Below are positions 1 through 11,451 of a stretch of DNA of 64,000 bases, one piece after another. Origin of the DNA: Aliidiomarina sp. (GTDB taxonomy: Bacteria > Pseudomonadota > Gammaproteobacteria > Enterobacterales > Alteromonadaceae); assembly GCF_022565475.1 (NCBI RefSeq), contig NZ_JAIUMR010000008.1, forward strand, positions 82,415-146,414, read 5' to 3'. Below the pieces are notes generated by a model, which did not search any database, was not told where the DNA came from, and saw only the letters and a list, made by a program, of their open reading frames with translations. Position 1 is the first letter of the stretch. Each line of letters begins with the position of its first letter. The position numbers and the translations under genes were made by a program.

Positions 1-1
1 A

Positions 2-370
2 GAACAAATTCATCATCTAAAAACCGGCGCTTTGATTCGTGCTGCCATGCAACTTGGGGCAATTGCTGCACCGAACCGAACCCCAGAAATTATGACAGCG
101 ATTGATGATTATGCTCATGCGATAGGTTTAGCGTTTCAAGTGAAGGACGATATTCTCGACCTCACCAGCACTCCAGAAATGCTCGGCAAAGCGACCGAAG
201 CTGATCTAGCGCTGAATAAAACCACGTATGCGACGCTTCTGGGGGTTGCCGGTGCCGAGCAATTGCTCCGTCAATTGACCGAAAAAGCGCTACACGCTTT
301 GCAGCAAATCCCGTACAATACGCAGCTATTGCAAGATTTTACTGACTATTTAGTAACACGAGACCACTAG
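2..370 (+). CDS. ispA: Farnesyl/geranyl diphosphate synthase, C-terminal part (truncated by window edge)
   Basis: Frame is open to base 2 ([14 protein letters not shown]...), then DDILD motif; directly upstream of dxs as in the typical xseB-ispA-dxs order. Confidence 0.9.
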   Translation, partial: EQIHHLKTGALIRAAMQLGAIAAPNRTPEIMTAIDDYAHAIGLAFQVKDDILDLTSTPEMLGKATEADLALNKTTYATLLGVAGAEQLLRQLTEKALHALQQIPYNTQLLQDFTDYLVTRDH

Positions 371-374
371 TATT

Positions 375-2240
375 ATGACGCAAGCAAACTCAGCATTTCC
401 ATTGCTGCACATTATCGACTCCCCTGCAGATTTACGCGGTTTACCAAAAACCAAGCTAAAGCAGGTTAGTGACGAATTGCGTCAATTTTTGCTGAGCTCG
501 GTCAGTAAGAGTAGCGGTCACCTTGCCAGCGGTTTAGGTACTGTTGAGTTAACCGTTGCCTTGCACTATGTCTTCAAAACGCCGTTTGATCATTTGGTCT
601 GGGACGTTGGCCATCAAGCCTATCCACATAAAATTCTTACCGGCCGTCGTGACCAGCTGCATACGATTCGCCAAAAAGAGGGATTACATCCGTTTCCTTG
701 GCGAGAAGAAAGTGAATATGACGTGTTGTCCGTAGGGCATTCAAGCACCTCGATCAGTGCTGCATTAGGCCTTGCCGTTGCCGCTGAAAAGGAACGTCAG
801 AATCGTAAAGTTGTCGCCATTATTGGTGACGGTGCCATGACCGCCGGAATGGCCTTTGAAGCCATGAACCATGCGGGCGATGTTTCCCCAGATATGCTGG
901 TGATTCTCAACGACAACGAAATGTCGATTTCCGAAAACGTTGGTGCGTTAAACTCCCATTTCGCCCGCCTTTTGTCAGGTAAGTTTTATACCTCACTACG
1001 GGAAGGCGGCAAGCAATTATTAAGTGGCATGCCAAGTATGCGTGAGCTGGTCAGCCGCGCGGAAGAGCATGTTAAAGGCATGGTCACGCCAGGAACCATC
1101 TTTGAAGAATTGGGTTTCAACTATATCGGACCGATTGACGGTCACGACGTTGAAAGCTTAGTCGAAACACTGACCAACATGCGTTCATTGAAAGGCCCAC
1201 AGTTACTCCACGTGGTGACGCGCAAAGGCAAAGGTTATGCGCCTGCAGAGAAAGATCCGATAGGTTACCATGGTGTCCCGAAATTCGACCCAATGACCGA
1301 CGCTCTACCGTCGAAAGCACCTAAGGTTCCCTCTTACTCACAAATTTTCGGCGACTGGCTGTGTGAAACAGCGGCAAACGATCCGCGTCTAATCGGTATT
1401 ACCCCTGCCATGCGCGAGGGTTCCGGCATGGTTGAGTTTGCCAAGCGTTTCCCTCAACAGTACTTCGATGTCGCCATTGCCGAACAGCATGCAGTCACTT
1501 TTGCCGCGGGTCTTGCCATTGCCGGTGAAAAGCCCGTGGTCGCGATTTATTCGTCGTTTTTACAACGCGCTTACGACCAGCTCATCCATGATGTTGCTTT
1601 ACAGAATTTAGATGTTCTGTTTGCCATCGATCGTGCCGGAATAGTCGGCGCGGACGGCCCAACCCACCAGGGTGCGTTCGACTTATCCTATTTGCGTTGT
1701 ATACCGAATATGGTGGTGATGACACCAAGTGACGAGAATGAATGTCGATTAATGCTACACACGGGTTATCTTTATCAAGGTCCAGCTGCGGTGCGTTATC
1801 CACGTGGTAATGGTCTTGGCGTCGACTACAGCCCATTAACCGAACTCGAGCTTGGCCGCAGTGTTAATCGCCGAAAAGGTCAAGATGTCGCGTTTCTCAA
1901 CTTTGGCACCTTGTTACCGGAAGTCTTAAGCGCTGCTGAAGCGCTAAACGCGACCGTAATTGATATGCGTTTTGTCAAACCACTCGATACCCAAGCAATC
2001 GACGAGGTATGTGCGCAACATACGCTGTTGGTCACAGTTGAAGAGAACGCCATATCAGGTGGCGCAGGTAGTGCGGTAAGTGAGTACTTACGCAGCCAGA
2101 ATAAGCAAACACCGGTGCTACATATTGGTTTACCTGACCAATTTATCAAGCATGGTAGCCAAGAAGAGATTCGCGCTGAACTCGGTCTCGACAGTCACGG
2201 TCTTCTTCACACCGTGCGCGACTATCTGGGCAAGCGCTAA
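375..2240 (+). CDS. dxs: 1-deoxy-D-xylulose-5-phosphate synthase
   Basis: 621 aa; full-length DXS-like sequence with [18 protein letters not shown] and [23 protein letters not shown] motifs. Confidence 0.97.
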   Translation: MTQANSAFPLLHIIDSPADLRGLPKTKLKQVSDELRQFLLSSVSKSSGHLASGLGTVELTVALHYVFKTPFDHLVWDVGHQAYPHKILTGRRDQLHTIRQKEGLHPFPWREESEYDVLSVGHSSTSISAALGLAVAAEKERQNRKVVAIIGDGAMTAGMAFEAMNHAGDVSPDMLVILNDNEMSISENVGALNSHFARLLSGKFYTSLREGGKQLLSGMPSMRELVSRAEEHVKGMVTPGTIFEELGFNYIGPIDGHDVESLVETLTNMRSLKGPQLLHVVTRKGKGYAPAEKDPIGYHGVPKFDPMTDALPSKAPKVPSYSQIFGDWLCETAANDPRLIGITPAMREGSGMVEFAKRFPQQYFDVAIAEQHAVTFAAGLAIAGEKPVVAIYSSFLQRAYDQLIHDVALQNLDVLFAIDRAGIVGADGPTHQGAFDLSYLRCIPNMVVMTPSDENECRLMLHTGYLYQGPAAVRYPRGNGLGVDYSPLTELELGRSVNRRKGQDVAFLNFGTLLPEVLSAAEALNATVIDMRFVKPLDTQAIDEVCAQHTLLVTVEENAISGGAGSAVSEYLRSQNKQTPVLHIGLPDQFIKHGSQEEIRAELGLDSHGLLHTVRDYLGKR

Positions 2241-2266
2241 CAAGACCAATTCAGCTCATTGATAGA

Positions 2267-2297
2267 AAAAACGCTCGATGAACCATCGAGCGTTTTT
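2267..2297. terminator. Bidirectional Rho-independent terminator between dxs and pgpA
   Basis: AAAAACGCTCGATG/CATCGAGCGTTTTT hairpin between convergent genes. Confidence 0.85.
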
Positions 2298-2315
2298 GTT
2301 TGTTCAGATCAGCGT

Positions 2316-2819
2316 TTAGGCGATGGGTAGCCAGCCATAGAACAAGGCGAGATGCATAAGCACGAGTGTCATCAAGCCGGCGACAATATCGTCCAACATG
2401 ATCCCCAGTCCGCCATCGACTTTCTTGTCGAACCAAAGAATCGGCCATGGCTTGAGAATATCGAAAATACGAAAGAGGATAAAAGCCACGAGCAGAGCTT
2501 GCCAAGTCACTGGTACCGCAATCATTGCAATCATATAGCCAACGATTTCGTCCCAAACAATGGCAGGAGCATCATGTTCCCCCATCGCTTTGGCTGTTTC
2601 ACCGCACAAGTAAATGCCAATAATTGCAAAAAAAGCAACGACGCCAATATATTCAGCCAGACCCAAAGGGGCAAACAACCACACCAACAGAAGCCCTGGA
2701 ATTGTGCCGAACGTGCCAGGCGCTTTCGGTGCCAATCCGGTACCAAAGCCTAACGAACAAAAATGGATAGGGCTTTTCAGCAGTTCTTTTTTACTTAAAC
2801 GTTTATGTGCATAACCCAT
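2316..2819 (-). CDS. pgpA: Phosphatidylglycerophosphatase A
   Basis: 167 aa, GFGTGLAPKAPGTFGT motif; downstream of thiL. Confidence 0.92.
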   Translation of the reverse strand: MGYAHKRLSKKELLKSPIHFCSLGFGTGLAPKAPGTFGTIPGLLLVWLFAPLGLAEYIGVVAFFAIIGIYLCGETAKAMGEHDAPAIVWDEIVGYMIAMIAVPVTWQALLVAFILFRIFDILKPWPILWFDKKVDGGLGIMLDDIVAGLMTLVLMHLALFYGWLPIA

Positions 2820-2846
2820 GACGCAATCCTTTTTCGCAATCTGCGA

Positions 2847-3866
2847 CTAAAAGTGGCTATAGCTGGTATCGTCGAGCTTGATAACTTTGTCTTTATGGAA
2901 AAAGCGCAAGCCGCGTTGAGCTTCTATCGTACCGATACAGCTTACCGTGACACCCGCTTGGCGAACAAGACTTTCAAGCAACCCACACCGATTTTCAGGA
3001 ACCGTAAAACATAACTCATAGTCATCACCACCATTTAATTGGTAGTGCCAGCCTTCTTGCGCGTTAAGGTTTGCTCGAAAAGCGAGTGACGCCGGCAATG
3101 CATCAAGGTTAACCCGAGCGCCTACACCTGACGCAGCGAGAATATGTTGTAAATCACCCGCTAGACCGTCAGAAAGGTCAATCGCACTGGTTGCTTGATT
3201 ACGCAGTAATTGCCCAAGCGCGACACGTGGCGTGGGATAAAACAACCGCTTTTGCAACTCGTCGATGGTTGCATCGCGCAATTCAATGTTGCCCTGCAGA
3301 CCTGCCAATGCCAGTGCTGCATCCCCTAAAGTACCACTAACAAAAATACGATCGCCGGGTTGCGCGCCGCTTCGCTGTAAACAACGATCGAGTGGCAAAA
3401 TACCTTGCGCAGTGATGGTTAACGTTAGTGGCCCGCGGGTCATATCACCGCCAATTAACTCGCAGTGATAATAATCCAATGCACTAAAGAGACCTTCAGA
3501 AAACGCTTGCAACCAACTCTCGTCGACGTCCGGCAACGAACAGGCGAGTGAAACCCACGCTGGCTCAGCGCCCATGGCGGCTAGGTCACTGAGATTCACA
3601 GCCACCAGCTTATAACCAAGCGCATGTGGCGAGGTCGAATCGTCGAAGTGCACACCATTGACCATGGTGTCCGTCGTAATGGCAATACGTGATTCTGCGG
3701 GTGGCGTAACCACCGCAGCGTCATCACCAATACCAATCAGGACATCATTACGTTGACGGCGAAAGGGCGTCTTCTGATTCTCTGACATAGATGAGCCGGT
3801 CGATTGACCGGCTCGCTTTTGGAAAAACTCAGAAATGATCGCGAATTCGCGACGTTGAGCGTCCAT
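2847..3866 (-). CDS. thiL: Thiamine-monophosphate kinase
   Basis: GIGDDAAVV and TTDTMVNGVHF motifs; nusB-thiL-pgpA order. Confidence 0.93.
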   Translation of the reverse strand: MDAQRREFAIISEFFQKRAGQSTGSSMSENQKTPFRRQRNDVLIGIGDDAAVVTPPAESRIAITTDTMVNGVHFDDSTSPHALGYKLVAVNLSDLAAMGAEPAWVSLACSLPDVDESWLQAFSEGLFSALDYYHCELIGGDMTRGPLTLTITAQGILPLDRCLQRSGAQPGDRIFVSGTLGDAALALAGLQGNIELRDATIDELQKRLFYPTPRVALGQLLRNQATSAIDLSDGLAGDLQHILAASGVGARVNLDALPASLAFRANLNAQEGWHYQLNGGDDYELCFTVPENRCGLLESLVRQAGVTVSCIGTIEAQRGLRFFHKDKVIKLDDTSYSHF

Positions 3867-3875
3867 ACTAACCTC

Positions 3876-4295
3876 TTATTGACGCGCTCCGCGCAGGGAA
3901 TCAACGGCTTTGTCGAGCACACCGTTGACGAAGCGATGACTATCGTCGGCGCCAAATGCTTTGGCCAATTCAATCGCTTCGTTCATAACAACTTTGTAGG
4001 GCACGTCAAGACGTGCTTTCAATTCGTATGCGGATACACGTAAAATCGCCCGTTCAATCTGGTCGAGGTCCGCAAATGGACGATCGGTGAACGGCGTTAA
4101 CGCTTGATCAAGGAGATTCGTTTGGCCAGTCACGCCACGAACAAGATCGAGAAAATACTCAACATCGACTTTGCTAACATCGTTCTCGGTGAGAAATTCA
4201 GCTTCAATGTCGACGACACTATTGCCGGACAACTGCCATGAGTAAACCGCTTGAATAGCTAAACGGCGAGCTTTGCGACGCGCTGCAGGTTTCAC
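3876..4295 (-). CDS. nusB: Transcription antitermination factor NusB
   Basis: 139 aa, ARRKARRLAIQAVYSWQLSGN start and NEAIELAKAFG...FVNGVLDK end. Confidence 0.95.
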   Translation of the reverse strand: MKPAARRKARRLAIQAVYSWQLSGNSVVDIEAEFLTENDVSKVDVEYFLDLVRGVTGQTNLLDQALTPFTDRPFADLDQIERAILRVSAYELKARLDVPYKVVMNEAIELAKAFGADDSHRFVNGVLDKAVDSLRGARQ

Positions 4296-4305
4296 AAGCT
4301 ACTCC

Positions 4306-4770
4306 TTAGAGCTGTTCAAGAACATTGATCATTTCTAAAGCGGACAATGCTGCTTCAGAACCTTTATTGCCGTGCTTCACGCCGGCGCGATCAATTGCTT
4401 GTTCATCGGTGTCTGTGGTAATCACCCCAAAAGCAACGGGAACGCCCGTTTCCATTGCGACTTGTGCAAGACCCGAATTGGCCTGACCGGCAACGAAATC
4501 GAAGTGTGGCGTACCACCTCGGATGACAGCACCAATAGCGATCACTGCAGCATAGTTGCCCGACTCAGCGGCTTTCTTAGCGGTAATGGGCAGCTCATAA
4601 GCGCCCGGCACTTTAATCACCGTGATGTCATTGGTATCGATTTGACCAATACGAACCAAGGTATCAATCGCACCTTCCATTAATTTTTCAACAATAAAGC
4701 TGTTGAAACGTGAAACCACGATAGCTACTTTTTTACCGGGTGCCGCAACACCTGCCTCAATGATCTTCAT
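4306..4770 (-). CDS. ribH: 6,7-dimethyl-8-ribityllumazine synthase
   Basis: 154 aa, [37 protein letters not shown] motifs. Confidence 0.95.
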   Translation of the reverse strand: MKIIEAGVAAPGKKVAIVVSRFNSFIVEKLMEGAIDTLVRIGQIDTNDITVIKVPGAYELPITAKKAAESGNYAAVIAIGAVIRGGTPHFDFVAGQANSGLAQVAMETGVPVAFGVITTDTDEQAIDRAGVKHGNKGSEAALSALEMINVLEQL

Positions 4771-4793
4771 GAATATTCCTCAGACATACCTGA

Positions 4794-4829
4794 TAACGGC
4801 GCGAAGAATAGCATATTTTTGCGCCGTTA
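4794..4829 (-). terminator. Hairpin between plsC-like gene and ribH
   Basis: Perfect TAACGGCGC ... GCGCCGTTA arms; T-run is within the loop, so terminator function is uncertain. Confidence 0.4.
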
Positions 4830-4837
4830 GCACTGCG

Positions 4838-5428
4838 TTACTGTAACTCGGGGCGTTTTCCTACCGCTTGGTTGGTGAACGCTTTAATTTCAGTAAGTGC
4901 CGCTTCGACGTCTGCGCCAACCATCATAGGTTTACTAATGTTAATGGTGCGGTTCTTAAAGCAAAAAGCAATCGGCACCACCGGCACTTGCGCTTGTTGG
5001 GCGATATGCAAAAAACCCTTTTTCCATTCAGCGACTTTGCTGCGCGTACCTTCTGGAGCTATCACTAACACCATACGGTCGGCGTGGGCAAATTCATCAA
5101 TCATTTGGCCGACAACGCCATGAGCACTATCACGTCGCACAGGGATGCCGCCCAGCCACCTTAACAGACCTTTAATCGGAAACACGAAAATCTGGTGCTT
5201 GCCAAGGAAGTTCACGCGAATTCCCAAGGCTAATTTCACCATCAGACCAACAAAAAAGTCCCAATTAGAGGTGTGCGGTGCAACCGGCAGAATTGCTTTC
5301 GGAATATCAGGGATTTCACCATTTAACGTCCAACCGCCAAGCACGCGCATACCTAAACGCCCAAACCAACGACTGAAACGATTTCCTCGGGTTGGGAAGT
5401 GTTGAAAGTCCGTTTTTATTTCGCTCAC
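4838..5428 (-). CDS. 1-acyl-sn-glycerol-3-phosphate acyltransferase family protein
   Basis: APHTSNWDFFVG (HX4D-like) and APEGTRSKVAEWKKGFLHIA motifs. Confidence 0.85.
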   Translation of the reverse strand: MSEIKTDFQHFPTRGNRFSRWFGRLGMRVLGGWTLNGEIPDIPKAILPVAPHTSNWDFFVGLMVKLALGIRVNFLGKHQIFVFPIKGLLRWLGGIPVRRDSAHGVVGQMIDEFAHADRMVLVIAPEGTRSKVAEWKKGFLHIAQQAQVPVVPIAFCFKNRTINISKPMMVGADVEAALTEIKAFTNQAVGKRPELQ

Positions 5429-6294
5429 TGTTGTAGCCTCTGACGAATTTCACGTAATTTTGTTTTAACCAGTGCGCGATTGTCTGGACCCAGTCGCAGT
5501 AATTGCTTTTGCGCCGGCGGCAGAGCTTCAAGTTCAGGATCGGCAAAGGTGTACATGACTTTGTCATCGTTCAACGCTAACAGACCGGTAGGCTCTGGCG
5601 TGTCGAGAAGGATCGCAATCGCGTCGAGAATACGGTCACGTAAGCGCGAACCCGGTTGCTTAATTTCATCATGAGCCTCAACAAATAGCGGTTCAAAGCG
5701 ATTAAATAGTTTGACTAAGGCGTCGGTATCGAGATTATAAAACCACAAGGCTAAGTCATCGAAACGCGCATACGTGCGTTCGTCGATATACAGCTGATGG
5801 TCAATTTCTTGCACGACAAAACGCGACTCAGGGCCGCGGACGACCATGGCCTCCCGCACGATTTCACCGTTAGCCATACTTTCTGCCAACACGACCAGTT
5901 TACGTAAAACGTTCTCGCTCTCGACCATATCGACAGTCAAACCGGCTGCTGTGGCTTCGTCAACAAGTACCGGGCTAGCTTCATCTAAATTTGGCAGCGG
6001 CGGCTCAGGCTCAACCTCAGGAACTGGATCTAACTCTTCTTGTGGCGTTGGCACAACTTCAGACTCGGGCTCAACCACGACTTCAGGCTCCGGCTCTGGA
6101 AGTGGCTCGGGTTCAGGCTCGGCAATAACTGGCTGCTCAATCGGTGTCGGCGGGGTTGCGACCGGATCAGGCTCGCCGCCACGGGTAAACCACAAAATGG
6201 CGAGAATGACGACCAATATAGCCACCAAACCAACCACGACCTTCCCTGACAGTGCCGGTTTTGTTTCTGTTTCGGACGTTTGCTGTTCTGACAT
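5425..6294 (-). CDS. DUF3014-type membrane-anchored protein with Pro-Glu-rich linker
   Basis: 289 aa, single N-terminal TM, PEPEPLPEPEPEVVVEPE linker, conserved C-terminal region; overlaps the acyltransferase start by 4 bp. Confidence 0.7.
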   Translation of the reverse strand: MSEQQTSETETKPALSGKVVVGLVAILVVILAILWFTRGGEPDPVATPPTPIEQPVIAEPEPEPLPEPEPEVVVEPESEVVPTPQEELDPVPEVEPEPPLPNLDEASPVLVDEATAAGLTVDMVESENVLRKLVVLAESMANGEIVREAMVVRGPESRFVVQEIDHQLYIDERTYARFDDLALWFYNLDTDALVKLFNRFEPLFVEAHDEIKQPGSRLRDRILDAIAILLDTPEPTGLLALNDDKVMYTFADPELEALPPAQKQLLRLGPDNRALVKTKLREIRQRLQQ

Positions 6295-6313
6295 GGTCGC
6301 TCCTTACCTTACG

Positions 6314-7087
6314 CTATTGTTCAGGACGACAAAAAACCAATTCTTTGTCGGTCGACAACGAGGGATTAAATTCATAACCTGCTGTATTAAAAGACTGCAA
6401 CTCTTCGACAGAGTTCGGTTGTTGTTCAAGAATAAAACGTGCCATCATGCCACGCGCTTTTTTGGCGTAAAAGCTAATAATCTTCAACTGACCGTTCTTT
6501 GTGTCTTTAAACACTGGTGTAACGACCGGCACATTTAATTTCGCTGTCTTTACCGCTTTAAAATACTCGTTCGATGCAAGGTTAATCAATACCTTACTGT
6601 CAGATTCTGCGATAGCCTGATTTAATTTCTCGCTAATTTGATCGCCCCAATAAGTGTATAGGTCGCCGCCGTGCGGATTTTTAAGTTTAGTACCCATTTC
6701 CAACCGATAGGGCTGCATCAAATCAAGTGGTTTCAACACCCCATAAAGTCCAGACAATATGCGCATATGCTGCTGTCCATACGCCCATGTTTCTTCGTTC
6801 AGCGATGGCGCATCAAGTCCTGCATACACGTCACCATTGAATGCAAACACCGCTGCTTTAGCATTCTTCGTCGTAAAGGGTCGTTGCCATTCACTAAAAC
6901 GAGCCGCATTTAAGCCGGCGAGTTTATCGCTAATTTTCATCAGCGACGCCAGCGCTTGCGGGCTTAACTCTTTACAAATATCGACCAGTTCGGCTGCCTG
7001 ATCAAGCATCTCGGGTTGGGTATAGGTGTTGATCGGTGCAGGTGTTTCGTAATCTAAATTCTTGGCTGGAGAGACAACAAATAACAT
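6314..7087 (-). CDS. yaaA: Peroxide stress protein YaaA
   Basis: 257 aa, [14 protein letters not shown] start, [11 protein letters not shown] motif. Confidence 0.93.
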   Translation of the reverse strand: MLFVVSPAKNLDYETPAPINTYTQPEMLDQAAELVDICKELSPQALASLMKISDKLAGLNAARFSEWQRPFTTKNAKAAVFAFNGDVYAGLDAPSLNEETWAYGQQHMRILSGLYGVLKPLDLMQPYRLEMGTKLKNPHGGDLYTYWGDQISEKLNQAIAESDSKVLINLASNEYFKAVKTAKLNVPVVTPVFKDTKNGQLKIISFYAKKARGMMARFILEQQPNSVEELQSFNTAGYEFNPSLSTDKELVFCRPEQ

Positions 7088-7184
7088 CTTCGATTCACCT
7101 CTTTTCTGACAGTCAACACAGGAGTTAACTTCGTATTTTTGAACAAATTGAATGAGCTACAGCTTACCACAGGCATAAAAAAAA

Positions 7185-7206
7185 GGGGATTGCCGCAGCA
7201 GTCCCC
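7185..7206 (-). terminator. Terminator downstream of secF
   Basis: GGGGATTGC-CGCA-GCAGTCCCC hairpin; on the minus strand it is followed by a T8 run. Confidence 0.75.
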
Positions 7207-7236
7207 TATTCTTTACGCCTTTGTTGACGATGACGA

Positions 7237-8193
7237 TCAGAGATAACTCTCGTGATCTTCACCTTCTTTTTCAACTTCCGGCGGCATCAAGTCTTCGCGA
7301 CTAATACCCATAGCCAACACTAAGGTGCTGCGGGTGAAGACAGACGAGTAAGTACCAACAACTACACCGACCGCTAGTGCCACGGAGAAACCGAAGATCA
7401 TTTGACCACCAAACAGCATGAGAACGATCAATACGACTAATGTGGTTAATGAGGTCACTAACGTTCGACTCAAGGTCTGGCTGAGCGAGATATTAATGAC
7501 TGAAGTCGGATCTTCCTTCCGCAGCTTCCGGAAGTTTTCACGAATCCGGTCGGCTACAACGATACTATCGTTAAGGGAGTAACCTATGACCGCGAGCAAT
7601 GCGGCCAAAATCGTTAAGTCGACCTGCATTTGCGTGACTGAGAAGAGCCCCAGAATAATAATCACGTCCTGACCAAGACCGGCGACGGCCGACAAGGCTA
7701 GTCGCCATTCGAAGCGGAACGACACGTAAATCAAAATACAGATTAACGCCACGAGCAATGCTAGACCGCCTGCTTCGGCAAGCTCTTCACCGACCTGCGG
7801 CCCGACGAACTCAACCCGACGAATTTGAATGTCGTCTTCGATGTTCGCTTGCAGCATACTCAACAATTCATTGCCGATGGCGTCCGAGTCGCCTTCGCCA
7901 CGCGGTGGGACACGCACCAGCACATCCCGCGGTGTGCCGTAGTTTTGTACAATTGCGTCGCCAAAATCATTGTCTTCAAGAACTGTACGTAACTCGCTTA
8001 AATTAGCGGGTTGCGTGAAGCCCACTTCCACGAGCGTACCGCCCGTGAAATCAAGACCCCAGTTCAACTTGTTTACTGACAATGAAATCAATGAAGCAAC
8101 AATAAGAATCACACTCAGAGCTGTTGTCCACTTATTAATGGACATAAAGTCTACGGGGCGATTCTCATCCACTTTTGTGATTTGAAAAAACAT
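7237..8193 (-). CDS. secF: Protein translocase subunit SecF
   Basis: 318 aa, GLDFTGGTLVEVGF and YSLNDSIVVADRIREN motifs. Confidence 0.96.
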   Translation of the reverse strand: MFFQITKVDENRPVDFMSINKWTTALSVILIVASLISLSVNKLNWGLDFTGGTLVEVGFTQPANLSELRTVLEDNDFGDAIVQNYGTPRDVLVRVPPRGEGDSDAIGNELLSMLQANIEDDIQIRRVEFVGPQVGEELAEAGGLALLVALICILIYVSFRFEWRLALSAVAGLGQDVIIILGLFSVTQMQVDLTILAALLAVIGYSLNDSIVVADRIRENFRKLRKEDPTSVINISLSQTLSRTLVTSLTTLVVLIVLMLFGGQMIFGFSVALAVGVVVGTYSSVFTRSTLVLAMGISREDLMPPEVEKEGEDHESYL

Positions 8194-8205
8194 AATACTT
8201 GCCCC

Positions 8206-10056
8206 TTAGATTGACAGCTCTTGAAGACGCTTATTGCGACCCCAAGTCAGGTTAATCACAGCACGTGTGCCAGCAATGGCGGTAAACATCGATGTGATAA
8301 TACCGATTGCTAGTGTAACTGCGAAGCCCTTGATTGAGCCGGTACCCACAGCAAAAAGAATCAGTGCTGTGATGAGTGTCGTGATATTCGCATCGGCAAT
8401 GGTTGAGAACGCATTTTCGTAGCCCCGAGCAATGGCTTGCTGCGGACTTCGTCCTTCAACCAGCTCCTCACGGATCCGCTCAAAGATAATTACGTTCGCA
8501 TCGACTGCCATACCAACGGTCAGAACGATACCCGCAATACCGGGCATGGTTAAGGTCGCACCAGGAATCATCGACATCACACCGATAATCATCACTAAGT
8601 TGGTCATCAGTGCCAAGTTAGCCACTAAACCGAACTTGCGGTAATAGATGCCCATAAACAGCAGAACCAAGATGAATGCACCAATAATCGCTTTCATACC
8701 TGCTTCGACGTTTTCTGCACCAAGGCTCGGCCCGACCGTACGTTCTTCGACGATCTGGATTGGAGCGATCAGCGCACCAGCACGGAGCAATAGCGCAAGG
8801 TTTTGTGCATCTTGTACAGAGCCGACTCCAGTAATCCGGAAATTACTGCCAAGCACCGCTTGAATCGTTGCGACACTGACGACTTCTTCCACGCGGTCAA
8901 AGGCAATACGGCCTTCGTCGGTCGTTTCGCCAGTGGCTAAGAATTCAATGAACACGGTCGCCATTGGCTTACCAATATTGCCACGGGTCGCTTGAGTCAT
9001 CATTCGACCACCAGCAGAATCCAAGGAAATATTGACTTGTGGACGATTACTCTCGTCGTAGCCAACGCTCGCGTTAACAATATGGTCACCAGTAAGAATC
9101 ACGCGGTTCTCAAGCAGAACTTGACCGCCACCACGTTGATCGAACAAACGGCTACCAAACGGCACACGGCCAGCAATCGCGTCTTGCAGGTCATTGTCGG
9201 TATCGACAAAGCGGAACTCTAGTGTTGCGGTCGCGCCTAATATCTCTTTCGCGCGCGCTGTATCTTGAACACCCGGAAGCTCAACCACGATACGGTCAGC
9301 GCCCTGACGCTGAATCAAGGGTTCAGCAACGCCGAGTTCATCGACTCGATTCCGCAAAATGGTAATATTTTGGTCGATCGCATTGCTGCGCGTTTCTTGC
9401 AGGAATTGATCCGTCATCGCCAAGGTGATGGTACGGCTCCCGGCATCAGTGCGGAAATCATAGCCTTCATATTGGTTACGCAACACCGCGCTCGCGCTTT
9501 GGAAGTCTTCCTGATTGCGCATGGTCACGATAATCGAATTACCAGAAGCTTCCACGCGTTGATAACGCAGACGCTCGTCACGCAAGCGATCTTGCACGGT
9601 CGTGACCATTTGCTCGCGAATCTTGGTGAGCGCTTCTTCCATGTCCACTTCCATCAGAAAGTGAACACCGCCACGCAAATCGAGACCGAGCTTTAATGGC
9701 TCGCCACCAATTGCGGCCAGCCAGTCCGGTGTCGCCGGCGCCAAGTTCAGCGCCACAATATATTGTGAACCGAGCTCTTGAACCAAAATCTCGCGTGCAT
9801 TGAGCTGATCTTCATCAGATTCAACGCGCACCAGCAATTGACCATTTTCAAAGGTTAAACCGCGTATTGGAATACCCGCTCGATCTAACGTTCGTTCTAC
9901 CTGTGTCACTGTATCGACAGTAACTTCACCGCCACGCGTTCCAGAAATTTGCACCGCGTAGTCTTCGCCGAATAAATTCGGCAACGCATAAAGCGTGCCG
10001 AACAATACAACGAACAGAATTAACAGGTTTTTCCATAACGGATATCTGTTTAACAC
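8206..10056 (-). CDS. secD: Protein translocase subunit SecD
   Basis: 616 aa, [16 protein letters not shown] and [17 protein letters not shown] motifs. Confidence 0.97.
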   Translation of the reverse strand: MLNRYPLWKNLLILFVVLFGTLYALPNLFGEDYAVQISGTRGGEVTVDTVTQVERTLDRAGIPIRGLTFENGQLLVRVESDEDQLNAREILVQELGSQYIVALNLAPATPDWLAAIGGEPLKLGLDLRGGVHFLMEVDMEEALTKIREQMVTTVQDRLRDERLRYQRVEASGNSIIVTMRNQEDFQSASAVLRNQYEGYDFRTDAGSRTITLAMTDQFLQETRSNAIDQNITILRNRVDELGVAEPLIQRQGADRIVVELPGVQDTARAKEILGATATLEFRFVDTDNDLQDAIAGRVPFGSRLFDQRGGGQVLLENRVILTGDHIVNASVGYDESNRPQVNISLDSAGGRMMTQATRGNIGKPMATVFIEFLATGETTDEGRIAFDRVEEVVSVATIQAVLGSNFRITGVGSVQDAQNLALLLRAGALIAPIQIVEERTVGPSLGAENVEAGMKAIIGAFILVLLFMGIYYRKFGLVANLALMTNLVMIIGVMSMIPGATLTMPGIAGIVLTVGMAVDANVIIFERIREELVEGRSPQQAIARGYENAFSTIADANITTLITALILFAVGTGSIKGFAVTLAIGIITSMFTAIAGTRAVINLTWGRNKRLQELSI

Positions 10057-10082
10057 AATTCCGTCCTTCCCCTAGTTACTGA

Positions 10083-10415
10083 TTAAAGGGTTTTAATCGA
10101 GCCCTTTGGTAATACGGCTGCTACCGCTGCTTTCTGTACAGTGATTTCGACACCTTCGGTCAAACCAATCACCATAAAGTCGTTATCGTCTTGAACTTTT
10201 GCAATTTTGCCAACGAGGCCGCCTTGCATGAGCACTTCATCACCTTTCGTCAGTGAACCAACCAAAGTTTTATGCTCTTTGACACGCTTCGCTTGTGGGC
10301 GATAAATCAAGAAGTAAAAAATCAAACCAAATAAAACCAGCATGATGATTAACGATGCGGTACCACCCTCTTGGCCACCTTGTTGGGCATAGGCATTGGC
10401 GATTAAAAAGTCCAT
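10083..10415 (-). CDS. yajC: Preprotein translocase subunit YajC
   Basis: 110 aa, single TM then YRPQAKRVKEHKTLVGSLTKGDEV. Confidence 0.94.
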   Translation of the reverse strand: MDFLIANAYAQQGGQEGGTASLIIMLVLFGLIFYFLIYRPQAKRVKEHKTLVGSLTKGDEVLMQGGLVGKIAKVQDDNDFMVIGLTEGVEITVQKAAVAAVLPKGSIKTL

Positions 10416-10731
10416 AACTCTTCCTCAATTAACTTAAATTATTCATCTGTGATCATTCTAAGATCATGAGACTTAACAGGAAGTTCGTAAGACAAGGTTG
10501 TCGAACGTGCCATCGAAGCTGTTAAATCGCATATAAAGCGCTGTATTGTAACTGAACACTTGCCAGAGCGAAACGTTTGCTGCGCGTTAGCTTGATATGT
10601 GGACAAACTTGAGAATTACAAGCGTTGCTTCTGTTTTCCGTGGAAACGTGGCAAATTAATCCCTGCTATCATGCTTTAAAAGCAGTTTTCGAGCGAGAAA
10701 AACAAGCTCATTTGCGGGGAAACTAGGTTTA

Positions 10732-11340
10732 ATGGATACATGGTTTTATATTGCTGATTTGGCTGGTGTCGCGGTTTTTGCTATTGCTGGAACACTATTA
10801 GCTTTCCGTAAACAAATGGACGGCTTTGGTGTTATCGTCTTGGCTTCAGTCACGGCCATCGGCGGTGGTACCACACGTGACTTAATTCTCGATGTCCCGG
10901 TATTCTGGCTGCATGACCCGACCTATTTTGCGGTGATTGCCATTGCTGCGTTTTCCACCATTATCTGGCTGCGCTACAAAGCCTACATTCCATTAAATCG
11001 TTTATTAATCGCAGATGCTTTGGGGATCGCTTTTTTCACCGTATTGGGCACGGAAAAGGCGTTAAATGCAGGCGTCAGCCCCATTGTTGCCATTATTTTA
11101 GGCACGATGACAGCCGTCTTTGGTGGCATGCTACGGGATGTGCTTGCGCGCGATATTCCGATGGTACTGAAAAGTGAGTTGTATGCAACGACCTGTATCG
11201 CCGGCTCGCTGATCTACGTGCTTTTCAACAGTTATAGCCAGACCCTAGCGATGCTGGCAGCAATGACAGTCACGCTTATTTTCCGCTTTGGTGCGATTCG
11301 TTACGGCTGGTCTTTGACCGTGTTTAAAGAACACAAATAG
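10732..11340 (+). CDS. Trimeric intracellular cation channel (TRIC/UPF0126) family protein
   Basis: 202 aa, repeated GTLLAFRKQMDGFGVIVLASVTAIGGGTTRD / MTAVFGGMLRDVLARDIP motifs. Confidence 0.9.
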   Translation: MDTWFYIADLAGVAVFAIAGTLLAFRKQMDGFGVIVLASVTAIGGGTTRDLILDVPVFWLHDPTYFAVIAIAAFSTIIWLRYKAYIPLNRLLIADALGIAFFTVLGTEKALNAGVSPIVAIILGTMTAVFGGMLRDVLARDIPMVLKSELYATTCIAGSLIYVLFNSYSQTLAMLAAMTVTLIFRFGAIRYGWSLTVFKEHK

Positions 11341-11451
11341 GTGGTTTCTGCGGTTATTTCTTGTTACTGAGATGACGAACAAGATGACCCACTTCACGGC
11401 CAATGATTGTGCTTTTCCATGAAGTGGGCATAGGTCAATAGAGCTTGGCGA

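Noticed and set aside
4794-4829. FMN riboswitch upstream of ribH
   Set aside because: The 60-bp gap is too short and only has one hairpin; no conserved RFN motifs were seen.
5846-6538. 230-aa plus-strand ORF with (GS)n repeats
   Set aside because: Antisense to the Pro-Glu-rich DUF3014 gene; the GSGSGS run is the reverse reading of the PEP-coding repeat.
9265-9696. 143-aa plus-strand ORF inside secD
   Set aside because: Antisense to a conserved gene; composition shows no domain.
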